Assembly: GCA_937923585.1 (NCBI GenBank)
Contig: CALDSM010000738.1
Location: 1 to 30,623 of the forward strand
DNA from: an uncultured bacterium
Lineage (GTDB): Bacteria > Hydrogenedentota > Hydrogenedentia > Hydrogenedentales > CAITNO01
DNA length: 30,623 bases
Direction of reading: 5' to 3'
The notes under the pieces were generated by a model, which saw only the letters and a program-made list of their open reading frames with translations, had not been told where the DNA came from and did not search any database. Below are positions 21,522-29,485 of the stretch, one piece after another (positions within the stretch are counted from its first letter, which is position 1; each line of letters opens with the position of its first letter). The position numbers and the translations under genes were made by a program.

Positions 21522-24113
21522 CTAGGAGGCCTTGGTCTTGAGCCAGTCGGCAATCGCCGTGTAGCGGGCCTCGCGGGCGGCCTGCTCGGGGGTGAGTCCC
21601 ATTGCGCTGGTCTGGGTGGGGCTTGCGCCTGCGGCGAGGAGCTTTTCCGCGTTGGCCTGCTGCCCTGCGGTGACGGCCTTGTGGAGGGGGGCAAAACCGG
21701 CAAGCGTGTCTTCAAGGGCGGTCACGTCGGCGCCGCGCGCCAGCAGCAGGTCAATGAGGTCGGGTGCGGGCTTGCACACGGCACGGTGCAGCGGCGTAAG
21801 GCCCATCCAGCGCGCATTCACAAACTGGGGAAAGGTGTCGAGCAGCGGTTTCAGGCCTTCGATGTCGCCGCGTTCGACCGCCTGGGCGGTTTCGTCAACA
21901 ATCACGGCCCGCAGCAGAATGAGGGTCGCCTCGCTGCCCTGCCGCTGGCCCAACTGGATGGGGGTGAGTCCCACGGCGCCGCGCCCCTCCCGGGCGTTCC
22001 GCTCGGCAAGGGAAAACGGGGTGTCGCCGTCGGCGTTCTTGAGGACAAGGTCCGCGCCGCGCCCCAGCAGCAAACGCACCGCGCGCTGCTGCCCGCTGTC
22101 GGCGGCCAAATGGAGCGGGGTGTTCCCCTTGGCGTCGGGGGTGTTGACGTCAACGCCGCGCAGGATGAACAGTTGGCAGGGACCCCAGTGTCCCCGCGCC
22201 GCCGCGCAATGCAGCGGAATCTGTCCGTCCCCGTTCACGGCGCGCATGTCGGCGCCCTTTTCCACCAGCAGTTTCACGTTCATCACGTTGCCGCGTTCCG
22301 AGGCGACATGGAGCGGCGTGTTCATGTGCTGGTCGGGCACGTTCACCTCGGCCCCCGCTGCCAGCAGGAACTCGAGCGTTTCCAGGCATCCGAATTGGCA
22401 GGTTTCGTGCAGGACGGTGCGCCCCTCTGCGGACCTGGCGTTGACGGGCACGCCCAGCCCTGTCAGCCATTTGGCCAACAGGTCTTTGGCGCTGTGTGCG
22501 GCTTCAAAGAGGGGTGTTCGCCCGTCCTTGTCCGTCACGTCAACCCGTGCACCCGCGGTCTGAAGGGCCTGGGCGCAGGCGAGATCGTCGGCCGCCAGGG
22601 CGTTCAGGAGCGGTCCCCGGCCCTTCTTGTTGGCAAGGTTGGGGTCCGCCCCCTTGGCCAGCAGCATCGCCGTAACCTCGGGCGATTTGGCGGTGGCCGC
22701 TGCGTGCAGGGGCGTTTCCTCGTCGCCGTCCTGGGCATTTGGGTTGGCGCCCCGCTCCAGCAGCAGCGCGGCGGCGTCCTGCAGTGCCTTTGTCGCGGCC
22801 AGATGCAGGGGGGTGCGGCCGTTCTTGTCTTTGAGGGCGGGGTCCGCGCCACGGTCCAAGAGCAGTGCCGCCAGTTTCACCCTGTTCGCGTCAACCGCCA
22901 GATGGAGCGGGGTGCGGCGTTCCGCATCGCTGGCGGCGAGGTCGGCGCCGTTGTCCAGCAGGAACGCGGCGATTTCCATGCCGCCCTGCGCGGCGGCGAT
23001 GTGCAGCGGGGTCTGGCCGACCCGGTTCTTGATGTTGGGCGCCGCGCCCATGCTGAACAGGAACGCCACGGATTCAAGCCTGTTTGCCTCGGCGGCCGAG
23101 TGCAGCGGGGTGTAGCCGTGCAGGTTGGACTGGTTGATTCGGGCACCCTTGCCGGCCAGAAAACGCATCATGTCCACATTGCCGGATGCGGCGAGCCGGT
23201 TGAGGGCCGCATCGCCGCGGACAGTCGTGTCGCGCTGGTTCACGTCAATGCCGCGCGCAAGGAAGGCTTCAACCATGGGCTTGTCGGCCCGGTGCACCGC
23301 AACAAAGAATGGGGTGTCGCCGTCGAAGACCGCCTCGTTGAGGGGAACATCCTGGTCCATCAGGTACCGCGCCGCCTCAATCTGCCCGCCCGCCACCGCA
23401 TAATACAGCGGGCTTCGGTCCGTCCGATCAACATCAACCAGCAGTCTGGGGTTGGTTTCGGCGTATTCCCTGAGGGCGGGAATGTCGCCGTAGGCGGCGG
23501 CCTTGTGGGGGCCGGGATCAAAGCCGAGCGCCCGGAACACTGCTGTCACATCCCAGCGCCGCCCCTTCATGGCCATCACCAGCGGGGTTTCGGTGACGTT
23601 GGGGTTTGTGGACACCTTCGGATCGGCACCCATGGTCAGCAGCGTTTTTGCCACGGCGGCCTGGCCGTCGCGGCAGGCCTGATGCAGGGGTGTTTCCCCG
23701 GCGCCGTTCTGCGCGTTGAGCGAGAAGCCGTACTGCTTGAGCATGCGGACGGTGTAGAGGTCGGCGGCCCGGGCGGCGAGATGCAGCACGGTGTCTCCGG
23801 CCTTGTCCCTGCTTCCCCCGTCGGCCCCGGCGGCCAAAAGCGCCGACAGCAGACGGGGCTGGCCGGTGGCGGCGGCAACCAGCAGCGGATCGCGGCCGTC
23901 ATCGTCCCGGTCGGTGAAGCCCTGTTTGGCGTTGACAAATTCAAGTTCCGCGTAGAGGTCCCGGGCCTTGGCGGCCTGGAGGAGGGACGTGTGCACCGGA
24001 GACAGCGGGGCGACGGCCGGGGCCTCATCTGCAAGGACACCGCCCGCGCCGACGAGAAATGCCGCCGCCATGAACGCCAGGACCGCCGCAACTGCCATCC
24101 AACCATGTTTCAA
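21522..24113 (-). CDS. Exported ankyrin-repeat protein
   Basis: The 863-residue product starts with a signal peptide (MKHGWMAVAAVLAFMAAAFLVGAGGVLA). After that it is almost wholly ankyrin repeats of about 33 residues, roughly two dozen by length. Typical units are QTPLHIAAAQGGMEIAAFLL, RTPLHLAVDANRVKLAALLL and NTPLHVASERGNVMNVKLLV, with DNGADL/DRGADP turns. Ankyrin arrays bind other proteins; no enzymatic domain is visible. Because of the signal peptide it probably acts in the periplasm or outside. The start is taken as TTG at 24113, preceded by GTGAGG at about 8 nt and giving a clean signal peptide. The ATG at 24170 lacks a ribosome site and would bury the signal, and an internal ATG at 24098 is possible. 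No partner gene is apparent. Confidence 0.88.
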   Translation of the reverse strand: MKHGWMAVAAVLAFMAAAFLVGAGGVLADEAPAVAPLSPVHTSLLQAAKARDLYAELEFVNAKQGFTDRDDDGRDPLLVAAATGQPRLLSALLAAGADGGSRDKAGDTVLHLAARAADLYTVRMLKQYGFSLNAQNGAGETPLHQACRDGQAAVAKTLLTMGADPKVSTNPNVTETPLVMAMKGRRWDVTAVFRALGFDPGPHKAAAYGDIPALREYAETNPRLLVDVDRTDRSPLYYAVAGGQIEAARYLMDQDVPLNEAVFDGDTPFFVAVHRADKPMVEAFLARGIDVNQRDTTVRGDAALNRLAASGNVDMMRFLAGKGARINQSNLHGYTPLHSAAEANRLESVAFLFSMGAAPNIKNRVGQTPLHIAAAQGGMEIAAFLLDNGADLAASDAERRTPLHLAVDANRVKLAALLLDRGADPALKDKNGRTPLHLAATKALQDAAALLLERGANPNAQDGDEETPLHAAATAKSPEVTAMLLAKGADPNLANKKGRGPLLNALAADDLACAQALQTAGARVDVTDKDGRTPLFEAAHSAKDLLAKWLTGLGVPVNARSAEGRTVLHETCQFGCLETLEFLLAAGAEVNVPDQHMNTPLHVASERGNVMNVKLLVEKGADMRAVNGDGQIPLHCAAARGHWGPCQLFILRGVDVNTPDAKGNTPLHLAADSGQQRAVRLLLGRGADLVLKNADGDTPFSLAERNAREGRGAVGLTPIQLGQRQGSEATLILLRAVIVDETAQAVERGDIEGLKPLLDTFPQFVNARWMGLTPLHRAVCKPAPDLIDLLLARGADVTALEDTLAGFAPLHKAVTAGQQANAEKLLAAGASPTQTSAMGLTPEQAAREARYTAIADWLKTKAS

Positions 24114-24209
24114 GATAGAAGCCTCACTTGTCGGCAATAGGTCGGACAGGCGCCCTCGCCCGTCCTTCATTGGGCATTCGACACAAGCCGACAGCCGGGG
24201 GCGGCTGTC

Positions 24210-25604
24210 TTACATTTCTGAACCGTCTTTCTGCTGCCACATATAGGTGGCCACGCTGGCGGCGGGCAATTCGGTCTTGAACATGCCGTTGCCGCATTTT
24301 ACCGCAAACGGCTGCGCGTCGCGGCTGGAATTGGCCACCACCAGAACCGCCCGTCCGTCGGGGTTGACAAAGGCCACGTTGCTGAACGTCCGCACGTCGG
24401 GAAGCGATGACTCCACCCGCACCGCGCCGCGCGCGATGAACTTCATGAATTGGCCCTGCATATAATAGTCGAAATTATAGCGCACCGACCCGTCGTCCAG
24501 CAGTTCGATGGCGGTGGGGCTGGCGTCGTGGGGGCCGCGGTTGGGTTTCTGGTGCTCGTCGAGCAGGATGACCCAGCCATTATAGGACCGGGACCAGTTG
24601 CGCAGGATCTGGGTCAGGCGGACGGCCCCGCTGGGACGGAACACGGAACCTTCGGTGAAGTAGATGTGCTTGCCGGGGAACTCATCGTGAAACGTGGTCT
24701 GCGCGGCCACCTTGCCCTCGTACAGATGAAATCCGGTGCCGTCCACATACTGGGCAGCCTGGGGATCGGAGAGCACCGCGCGCGGGAATTCCAGTTTGTT
24801 CCAGTTGTGGTCCCAGCACCAGATCAGCGTCTTGACGTTGTTTTGCCTAAACATCGGGCCGAGGTGGTCGCGGATAAAATCGCGCTGCTCTTCGCCGTTC
24901 CAGGAAGTGGTCGGATAACCGGGGTGGCTCATGTCCGGCTCGTTCTGCACGGTTATGGCATGAATCGGCACACCCTCGGCCTCGTATGCCTGGATGAACT
25001 TGAGCAGGTACCTGGCGAAGACGGGATAGCATTCCGGCTTGAGCCGGCCCGTGCCCAGTTTGCCGGAGGTCTTCATCCAGGCGGGCGGACTCCAGGGGGA
25101 CGCGAAGATGAGCAGGTTTGGGTTCTTCTGCAGCGCGATCTTGACCGCCGGAAGCACGTAGGCCCGGTCCTTCTCAATCGAGAACTTGGCCAGTTCCGGG
25201 TCCGTCTCGCCCTCGGGCAGGTCGTCATAGGTGTAATAGGGCTCGCCGATGAAGTCCGAAGCGCCGATGCACACCCGCATCAGGTTCATGCCGATGCCGG
25301 TTTCCGGGTTCACCAGTTTCTCGATGACCGCCTCGCGCTGCTCCGCCGGCAGCTTGGACAGGTTCTCGCAGGTGGCATGCTCCAGGGAAGCCCCCAGGCC
25401 GAGGATGGACTGGTAGGTCTTGGCAAGGTCCACCTCAATGACCGGACCCTTGGTCTTTTTCACCTTGCCAAAGTGCAACGGTTCTTCCACGGAAAGGCTC
25501 TTCGACCCGTCGAGGCAGCTCATCACCACCTGCACGGAATCGTCCGCCGCGGCCAGGCCGGCAGACAGCGCCAGCAATATGGATAACACCCGAAATCTGA
25601 GCAT
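24210..25604 (-). CDS. Secreted GH30-like glycosidase (glucosylceramidase family)
   Basis: The 464-residue product has a signal peptide (MLRFRVLSILLALSAGLAAA) and a clan A (beta/alpha)8 barrel. The acid/base is Glu222 in TVQNEPDMSHPGY and the nucleophile is Glu318 in IYFTEGSVF; both strands match GH30. The opening ILGLGASLEHATCENLSKLP and the FASPWSPPAWMKTSG segment are also diagnostic. A C-terminal beta domain (VAFVNPDGRAVLVVANSS) completes the GH30 layout. Family members cleave beta-linked glucose, xylose, fucose or glucosylceramide; which applies is not shown. The start at 25604 has AAAGGA about 11 nt upstream. The gene is divergent from the creatininase-like gene (199-nt gap with no repeat) and 96 nt upstream of the ankyrin gene. 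Confidence 0.9.
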   Translation of the reverse strand: MLRFRVLSILLALSAGLAAADDSVQVVMSCLDGSKSLSVEEPLHFGKVKKTKGPVIEVDLAKTYQSILGLGASLEHATCENLSKLPAEQREAVIEKLVNPETGIGMNLMRVCIGASDFIGEPYYTYDDLPEGETDPELAKFSIEKDRAYVLPAVKIALQKNPNLLIFASPWSPPAWMKTSGKLGTGRLKPECYPVFARYLLKFIQAYEAEGVPIHAITVQNEPDMSHPGYPTTSWNGEEQRDFIRDHLGPMFRQNNVKTLIWCWDHNWNKLEFPRAVLSDPQAAQYVDGTGFHLYEGKVAAQTTFHDEFPGKHIYFTEGSVFRPSGAVRLTQILRNWSRSYNGWVILLDEHQKPNRGPHDASPTAIELLDDGSVRYNFDYYMQGQFMKFIARGAVRVESSLPDVRTFSNVAFVNPDGRAVLVVANSSRDAQPFAVKCGNGMFKTELPAASVATYMWQQKDGSEM

Positions 25605-25803
25605 GGAAGACAGTCCTTTCCCGCCTGAAGGCAAGTGACGGTATTTTAACGGGTTTGCGGTGCCCCTTCCACTGTCCGGCCCATCGCCTGGGAGGGTCCG
25701 GGTTGGATGTCCAATCTGCCTGGAGTGTCCGGCGTCCCAGAGTCAGGGCGTTTCGCAGTTTTCCCCAATCTTCTGATATCTTGGAGACAAGCGAGGTTTG
25801 CAT

Positions 25804-26652
25804 ATGAACACGATGGATGATTCGTCACGCCGCGGTTTTTTGGGGTCGGGTCTTGCCGCGGCTTCCGCCGGATTGCTGGCGGGCGGCGTGTCCGAAGCGG
25901 GGGCTGCCGGGGAAGCGGGGGAGGGGGTATCCGCGGACAAAGTCCGCTACGCCGAATTGCTGCCGGACGCGTTTCGGGCGCGTCTTGCCGCGCGGCCCGT
26001 GGCGTACCTGCCGCTGGGAACCCTGGAATGGCACGGCGAGCATCTTCCGCTGGGCGCGGACGCGATCCAGAGTGAGGCGCTCATGGTGGAATGCGCGCGG
26101 CGCTTCGGCGGGATTGTCCTGCCGCCAATTCATCTTGGTCCCGACCGGGCGAGACCGGCCGCAGACGGCACGATGCTGGTGGGCATGGACTATGCCGACA
26201 CCACCACGCCGCCGCGAAGGCTGGACGGGAGCTGTTACTGGGTCTCACAGGGGCTGCATCTTCAGATGGTGGACGCGATTCTCGAGCAGTTGAAGCGCGC
26301 GGGGTTTCGGGCGGTCTTTGCCGACGGGCACGGACCCTCGCGCACATCCTGGGTTGCGAACATCAAGGAGCGGGAGGCCCGCTACGGCATGCGGTTGCTG
26401 GGCGTCACGTCGAACGTGCTGGCGCGCTGGAAGAGCCAGGTGGACCATGCCGCGCGTAACGAGACCTCGCTGATGCTGCATTACCGGCCCGACTTGGTGG
26501 ATATGTCGCGGCTGCCGCAATCGAAGGAGGAGAAGCCGCAGGGGGTCGGCGGAGACGATCCGCGCGAGGCCACGGCGGCACATGGCAGGGAGTGCATGGA
26601 GGTTTCCGTCAAGACCGTCGGTGAACTGCTGGCCGACGCCGGACTGATCTGA
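25804..26652 (+). CDS. Tat-exported creatininase-family amidohydrolase
   Basis: The 282-residue product has a twin-arginine signal, SSRRGFLGSGLAAASAGLLAG (Arg9-Arg10), so it is probably folded with its metal in the cytoplasm and exported. The creatininase metal motif is LEWHGEHLPLGAD (Glu75, His77, His80). The second conserved stretch reads VFADGHGPSR in place of the usual NGHGGN, and Glu at NETSLML lies where the family has its last metal ligand. Family members hydrolyse cyclic or linear amides such as creatinine, or formamide intermediates of cofactor pathways; the substrate here is unknown. ATG 25804 follows GCGAGG at about 7 nt. A second ATG three codons on is possible. Confidence 0.85.
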   Translation: MNTMDDSSRRGFLGSGLAAASAGLLAGGVSEAGAAGEAGEGVSADKVRYAELLPDAFRARLAARPVAYLPLGTLEWHGEHLPLGADAIQSEALMVECARRFGGIVLPPIHLGPDRARPAADGTMLVGMDYADTTTPPRRLDGSCYWVSQGLHLQMVDAILEQLKRAGFRAVFADGHGPSRTSWVANIKEREARYGMRLLGVTSNVLARWKSQVDHAARNETSLMLHYRPDLVDMSRLPQSKEEKPQGVGGDDPREATAAHGRECMEVSVKTVGELLADAGLI

Positions 26653-26942
26653 GGGGATTACCCGGACAAAATGCGATCGGGAACGAGTCGTCATGAGTTC
26701 TTGGTTCATCCTGAAACCACGAAAGAGGGTGCCTCATCTATGACGGGTAAATGCGCCGTTTTCGGTCCCCCATTGAGGGGGGTAGTCCCGCCGCAGGCGG
26801 GGCGGGGGGTGTATGGAGATGTGCAAAGACGCGGGCATACACCCCCCGGCCCTTCGGGCCACCCCCCTCGCAGGGGGGACCAAGAACATCCACACCCAGG
26901 GAATTTTCGGAGCAGGACAGGTTGGAGAACGAGGAGAGCATC
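26653..26942. other. Intergenic region holding a family I palindrome
   Basis: This 290-nt gap between the creatininase-like and DUF1016 genes is mostly the repeat at 26764-26881. The remaining DNA shows only the GGAGAG ribosome site for the next gene. No promoter is evident, so transcription from the upstream gene is possible. Confidence 0.6.
26764..26881. repeat. Palindrome family I, copy 2, upstream of the DUF1016 gene
   Basis: The outer arms begin GGTCCCCCATTGAGGGGGG and end CCCCCCTCGCAGGGGGGACC. Inner GGGGGGTGTATG/CATACACCCCCC arms and a GGCCCTTCGGGCC hairpin match the copy at 19878-19976. It is 118 nt, not a multiple of three, and ends 61 nt before the DUF1016 start. Confidence 0.9.
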
Positions 26943-27959
26943 ATGGCTGAACTAATTGCTGCCGATTATGCAGTGCTGTTGGGGGCGGTGAAAGAGCGCA
27001 TTCGGACCGCCCAATACGCGGCGCTTAAGGCTGTCAACAAGGAGTTGATCGCCCTTTACTGGGACATTGGAAAGCTGATTGTTGAACGCCAAGAGGGGGA
27101 AACCTGGGGCAAGGCGGTCGTCTCCAGGTTGTGCAAAGACCTCCAAAGCGAGCTCCCCGGAATCAAAGGATTCTCATCAGCCAACCTCTGGCGCATGAAG
27201 GGTTTATACGAAACATATGGCGACAGTGAAAAACTCGCACAACTTGTGCGAGAAATTGCCTGGGGACAGAACATTGTCATCATGGAGCGCTGCAAGGACC
27301 CGCTCGAACGCGAGTTCTATGTCCGCATGACCCGGCGCATGGGATGGTCGCGCAGCGTCCTTGTTCACCAGATCGAGAACCAGACCTACGAAAAGACGTT
27401 GCTGAGCCAGAACAACTTTGACGCCGTGCTTCCCGAATCCTCCCGCGGCCCGGCCAAACTGGCGCTCAAAGATGAATACCTCTTCGATTTTCTGGAACTG
27501 GGCGAGGAGCACTCGGAGCGCGAATTAGAACGGGCCGTTTTGGCCCGCGTCGAGCGCTTTCTTCGGGCCATGGGCGGCATGTTCAGCTTTGTCGGCAGCC
27601 AGTATCGCGTTGAAGCCGGCGACAGGGAATACTTCATTGACCTGCTGCTCTTTCACCGCCGTCTCCGCTGCCTCGTTGCCGTGGAATTGAAGGTCGGCGA
27701 ATTTGAGCCGGAACATGTGGGCAAGATGCAGTTCTACCTTGCGCTGCTCGACGACGCCGTTCGCGAGGAGAATGAGAACCCGTCCATCGGCATCATCCTC
27801 TGCAAGAACAAGCACAAGACTGTCGTCGAATACGCGCTGCGCAATTCCGCCAAACCCATCGGCGTGGCTGAGTATCGCGTGCTGCCCGCCCTGCCGCAGG
27901 AACTGCGCGGGCTGCTGCCCGAACCGGAAGAGATTAGCCGGCTGATGGATGACCTGTAG
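26943..27959 (+). CDS. DUF1016/YhcG-family PD-(D/E)XK nuclease-like protein
   Basis: The 338-residue product has the two usual parts. The N-terminal DUF1016 domain (about 1-160) contains LIALYWDIGKLIVERQ, WGKAVVSRLCKDLQSELPG and FSSANLWRMKGLYETY. The C-terminal YhcG nuclease domain (about 170-330) contains Asp233 in YFIDLLLFHRRL and Glu248-x-Lys250 in VAVELKVGEF, fitting a PD-(D/E)XK site. FEPEHVGKMQFYLALLDD and the IGIILCKNK segment are also diagnostic. Members are often found in defence islands and beside restriction genes, but their target is not settled. ATG 26943 has GGAGAG upstream. It is an isolated gene with a palindromic repeat just upstream and no restriction partner in the window. 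Confidence 0.9.
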   Translation: MAELIAADYAVLLGAVKERIRTAQYAALKAVNKELIALYWDIGKLIVERQEGETWGKAVVSRLCKDLQSELPGIKGFSSANLWRMKGLYETYGDSEKLAQLVREIAWGQNIVIMERCKDPLEREFYVRMTRRMGWSRSVLVHQIENQTYEKTLLSQNNFDAVLPESSRGPAKLALKDEYLFDFLELGEEHSERELERAVLARVERFLRAMGGMFSFVGSQYRVEAGDREYFIDLLLFHRRLRCLVAVELKVGEFEPEHVGKMQFYLALLDDAVREENENPSIGIILCKNKHKTVVEYALRNSAKPIGVAEYRVLPALPQELRGLLPEPEEISRLMDDL

Positions 27960-28068
27960 CCGGGGCAGGCGGACAGCGTGACGCCGATGCGCGGTGAGAC
28001 ACCAGGAAGCAGATGCCAGGCGGATTGGCCTTCGCGGACAGGGTACAGGGAATGCATTGCCGCCCGCG

Positions 28069-29421
28069 TCATCGCATGCGAATCCGCAGCACCCAATCCT
28101 CGCCGGAGGGTGCCAGAAAGGCCAGTAACCCGCTCGCGCCCGCGTATGGGAGGTCGGTGTATTCCCCGTTTCGCGGATTGTACCAGTGGGCGCTGATCAC
28201 GGTGTGCGGAAGATCCAGGATGGCGGCGCCCCCTTCAGGAAGGCAGACGACCATCTCCCGGTCTGATGAAAATACAAACCCGAAACCGCCGGTGAGCCGG
28301 TTGTCGTCGGGTCGCATTTCCCAGAAGCGCGTCTTGTGCGCGAACGCGGCCAGGTAACCCAGTTGACGGCGCAGCGTCTCCCGTGATGCGCCCCGGAAAT
28401 CGCCGTGATGCTTCCCGTCGGGCTGCATGCTCTCGTCCAGATAATTTGCATTGGCGCCGCTGACGAAGGCCGTCCACATGGCTTTGCGCACAACGCTGTC
28501 CTCGGGGTACAGGATTCCGTCCGTGTCGAAGATGAGCGGCCGGTTCAGCGGAAGCGCCTTCAGGATCTCACGGTGCATCTTGCGGATGTCGTAGGTTTGG
28601 ATGCCGCCGTAATTGTGATTGGGCAGGTCCAACGGCATGACCAAATGCTTTCGCGGCCGGTCCTTCTCATACTCATGGATATACTCGCAGAGGCATGTTT
28701 CCCAATCCTTGCTGTAGTAGTTTTCGTTGGCAATCTCGAAGAACACGTTGTCGAAGTGGTCCACCGCTTCGATGACCCGGCCGATATAGGCCTTCTGCCG
28801 CTCGAGCACTTCGGGATTGTTCATGGAGCAGAACCCGCGTTTTCCGTCCATGCCCTTTCCGGTCCCTTCCGGATCGCCGTCCACGCCGTTTATGTTGTTG
28901 TCGCGGCAATAGGCGTGCAGCCGCCAGAGATGCTCGTGTTTGAGCATCCACGCGTCGAAGAGCACCAGCTGAAGGGTGATTCCGCGGTCCCGTGCCGCTT
29001 TGCAGACCTGCTGCAGCCGCGTGAAGAATGCCGGATTGAACTGATCAAGATTGTACTTCGGCAGCCCGTCGTTGGCGGTTTCGAGACCCGTACGCAGGTA
29101 CGGAACGAGGTGGGTCTTGTTGTGGGGCGCGGGAAAGCTTTCGCTTCCCCACCACAGCCACACGCGGGCGAAGTTCTGCCGGTGTGCGGCGATCTCGTCC
29201 AGCATGGCGGTGTAGTCGTAACCGGTGTCGCTGAAGGTGCCCCACGTGTAGTCGCCGAGGAGCAGCAGCGGTTTGCCGTGCGTGTCCGCCAAATACCGTG
29301 GATTGGCGGGATAGGGTGCGAGGTTCCCGGCCGCGCGCCCCCCCGGAACATGTTGGCAGCCGCACAGGCCGGAGAGAATGATGCAGGCCAGGGGAAACAC
29401 AACGCTGAAATGGTGGTTCAT
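28069..29421 (-). CDS. DUF4038-like glycoside hydrolase lipoprotein
   Basis: The 450-residue product has a lipoprotein signal, MNHHFSVVFPLACIILSGLCGC, so it is likely lipid-anchored. The body is a clan A-like barrel: PLLLLGDYTWGTFSDTGYDY at the front, RVWLWWGSESFP, then FEIANENYYSKDW, where Glu233 after Asn is the expected acid/base. LIFDTDGILYPED and MWTAFVSGANANYLDES follow. A C-terminal beta domain (AHWYNPRNGEYTDLPYAG, WVLRIR) matches the small sandwich of DUF4038/GH140-type proteins. The sugar target is unknown. The start at 29421 has TGGAGAG upstream. It lies 64 nt downstream of the TPR gene on the same strand, so the two are probably one operon. Confidence 0.8.
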   Translation of the reverse strand: MNHHFSVVFPLACIILSGLCGCQHVPGGRAAGNLAPYPANPRYLADTHGKPLLLLGDYTWGTFSDTGYDYTAMLDEIAAHRQNFARVWLWWGSESFPAPHNKTHLVPYLRTGLETANDGLPKYNLDQFNPAFFTRLQQVCKAARDRGITLQLVLFDAWMLKHEHLWRLHAYCRDNNINGVDGDPEGTGKGMDGKRGFCSMNNPEVLERQKAYIGRVIEAVDHFDNVFFEIANENYYSKDWETCLCEYIHEYEKDRPRKHLVMPLDLPNHNYGGIQTYDIRKMHREILKALPLNRPLIFDTDGILYPEDSVVRKAMWTAFVSGANANYLDESMQPDGKHHGDFRGASRETLRRQLGYLAAFAHKTRFWEMRPDDNRLTGGFGFVFSSDREMVVCLPEGGAAILDLPHTVISAHWYNPRNGEYTDLPYAGASGLLAFLAPSGEDWVLRIRMR

Positions 29422-29485
29422 TACCTGCTCTCCAGAGGTCGCGGGATTCGTGGCAGTTCCGAAGGCATAATGGATGAACTCAGCT

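Noticed and set aside
21681..24140. An 819-codon open frame on the + strand
   Set aside because: It mirrors the ankyrin gene; its apparent repetitiveness only reflects the ankyrin repeats on the real strand.
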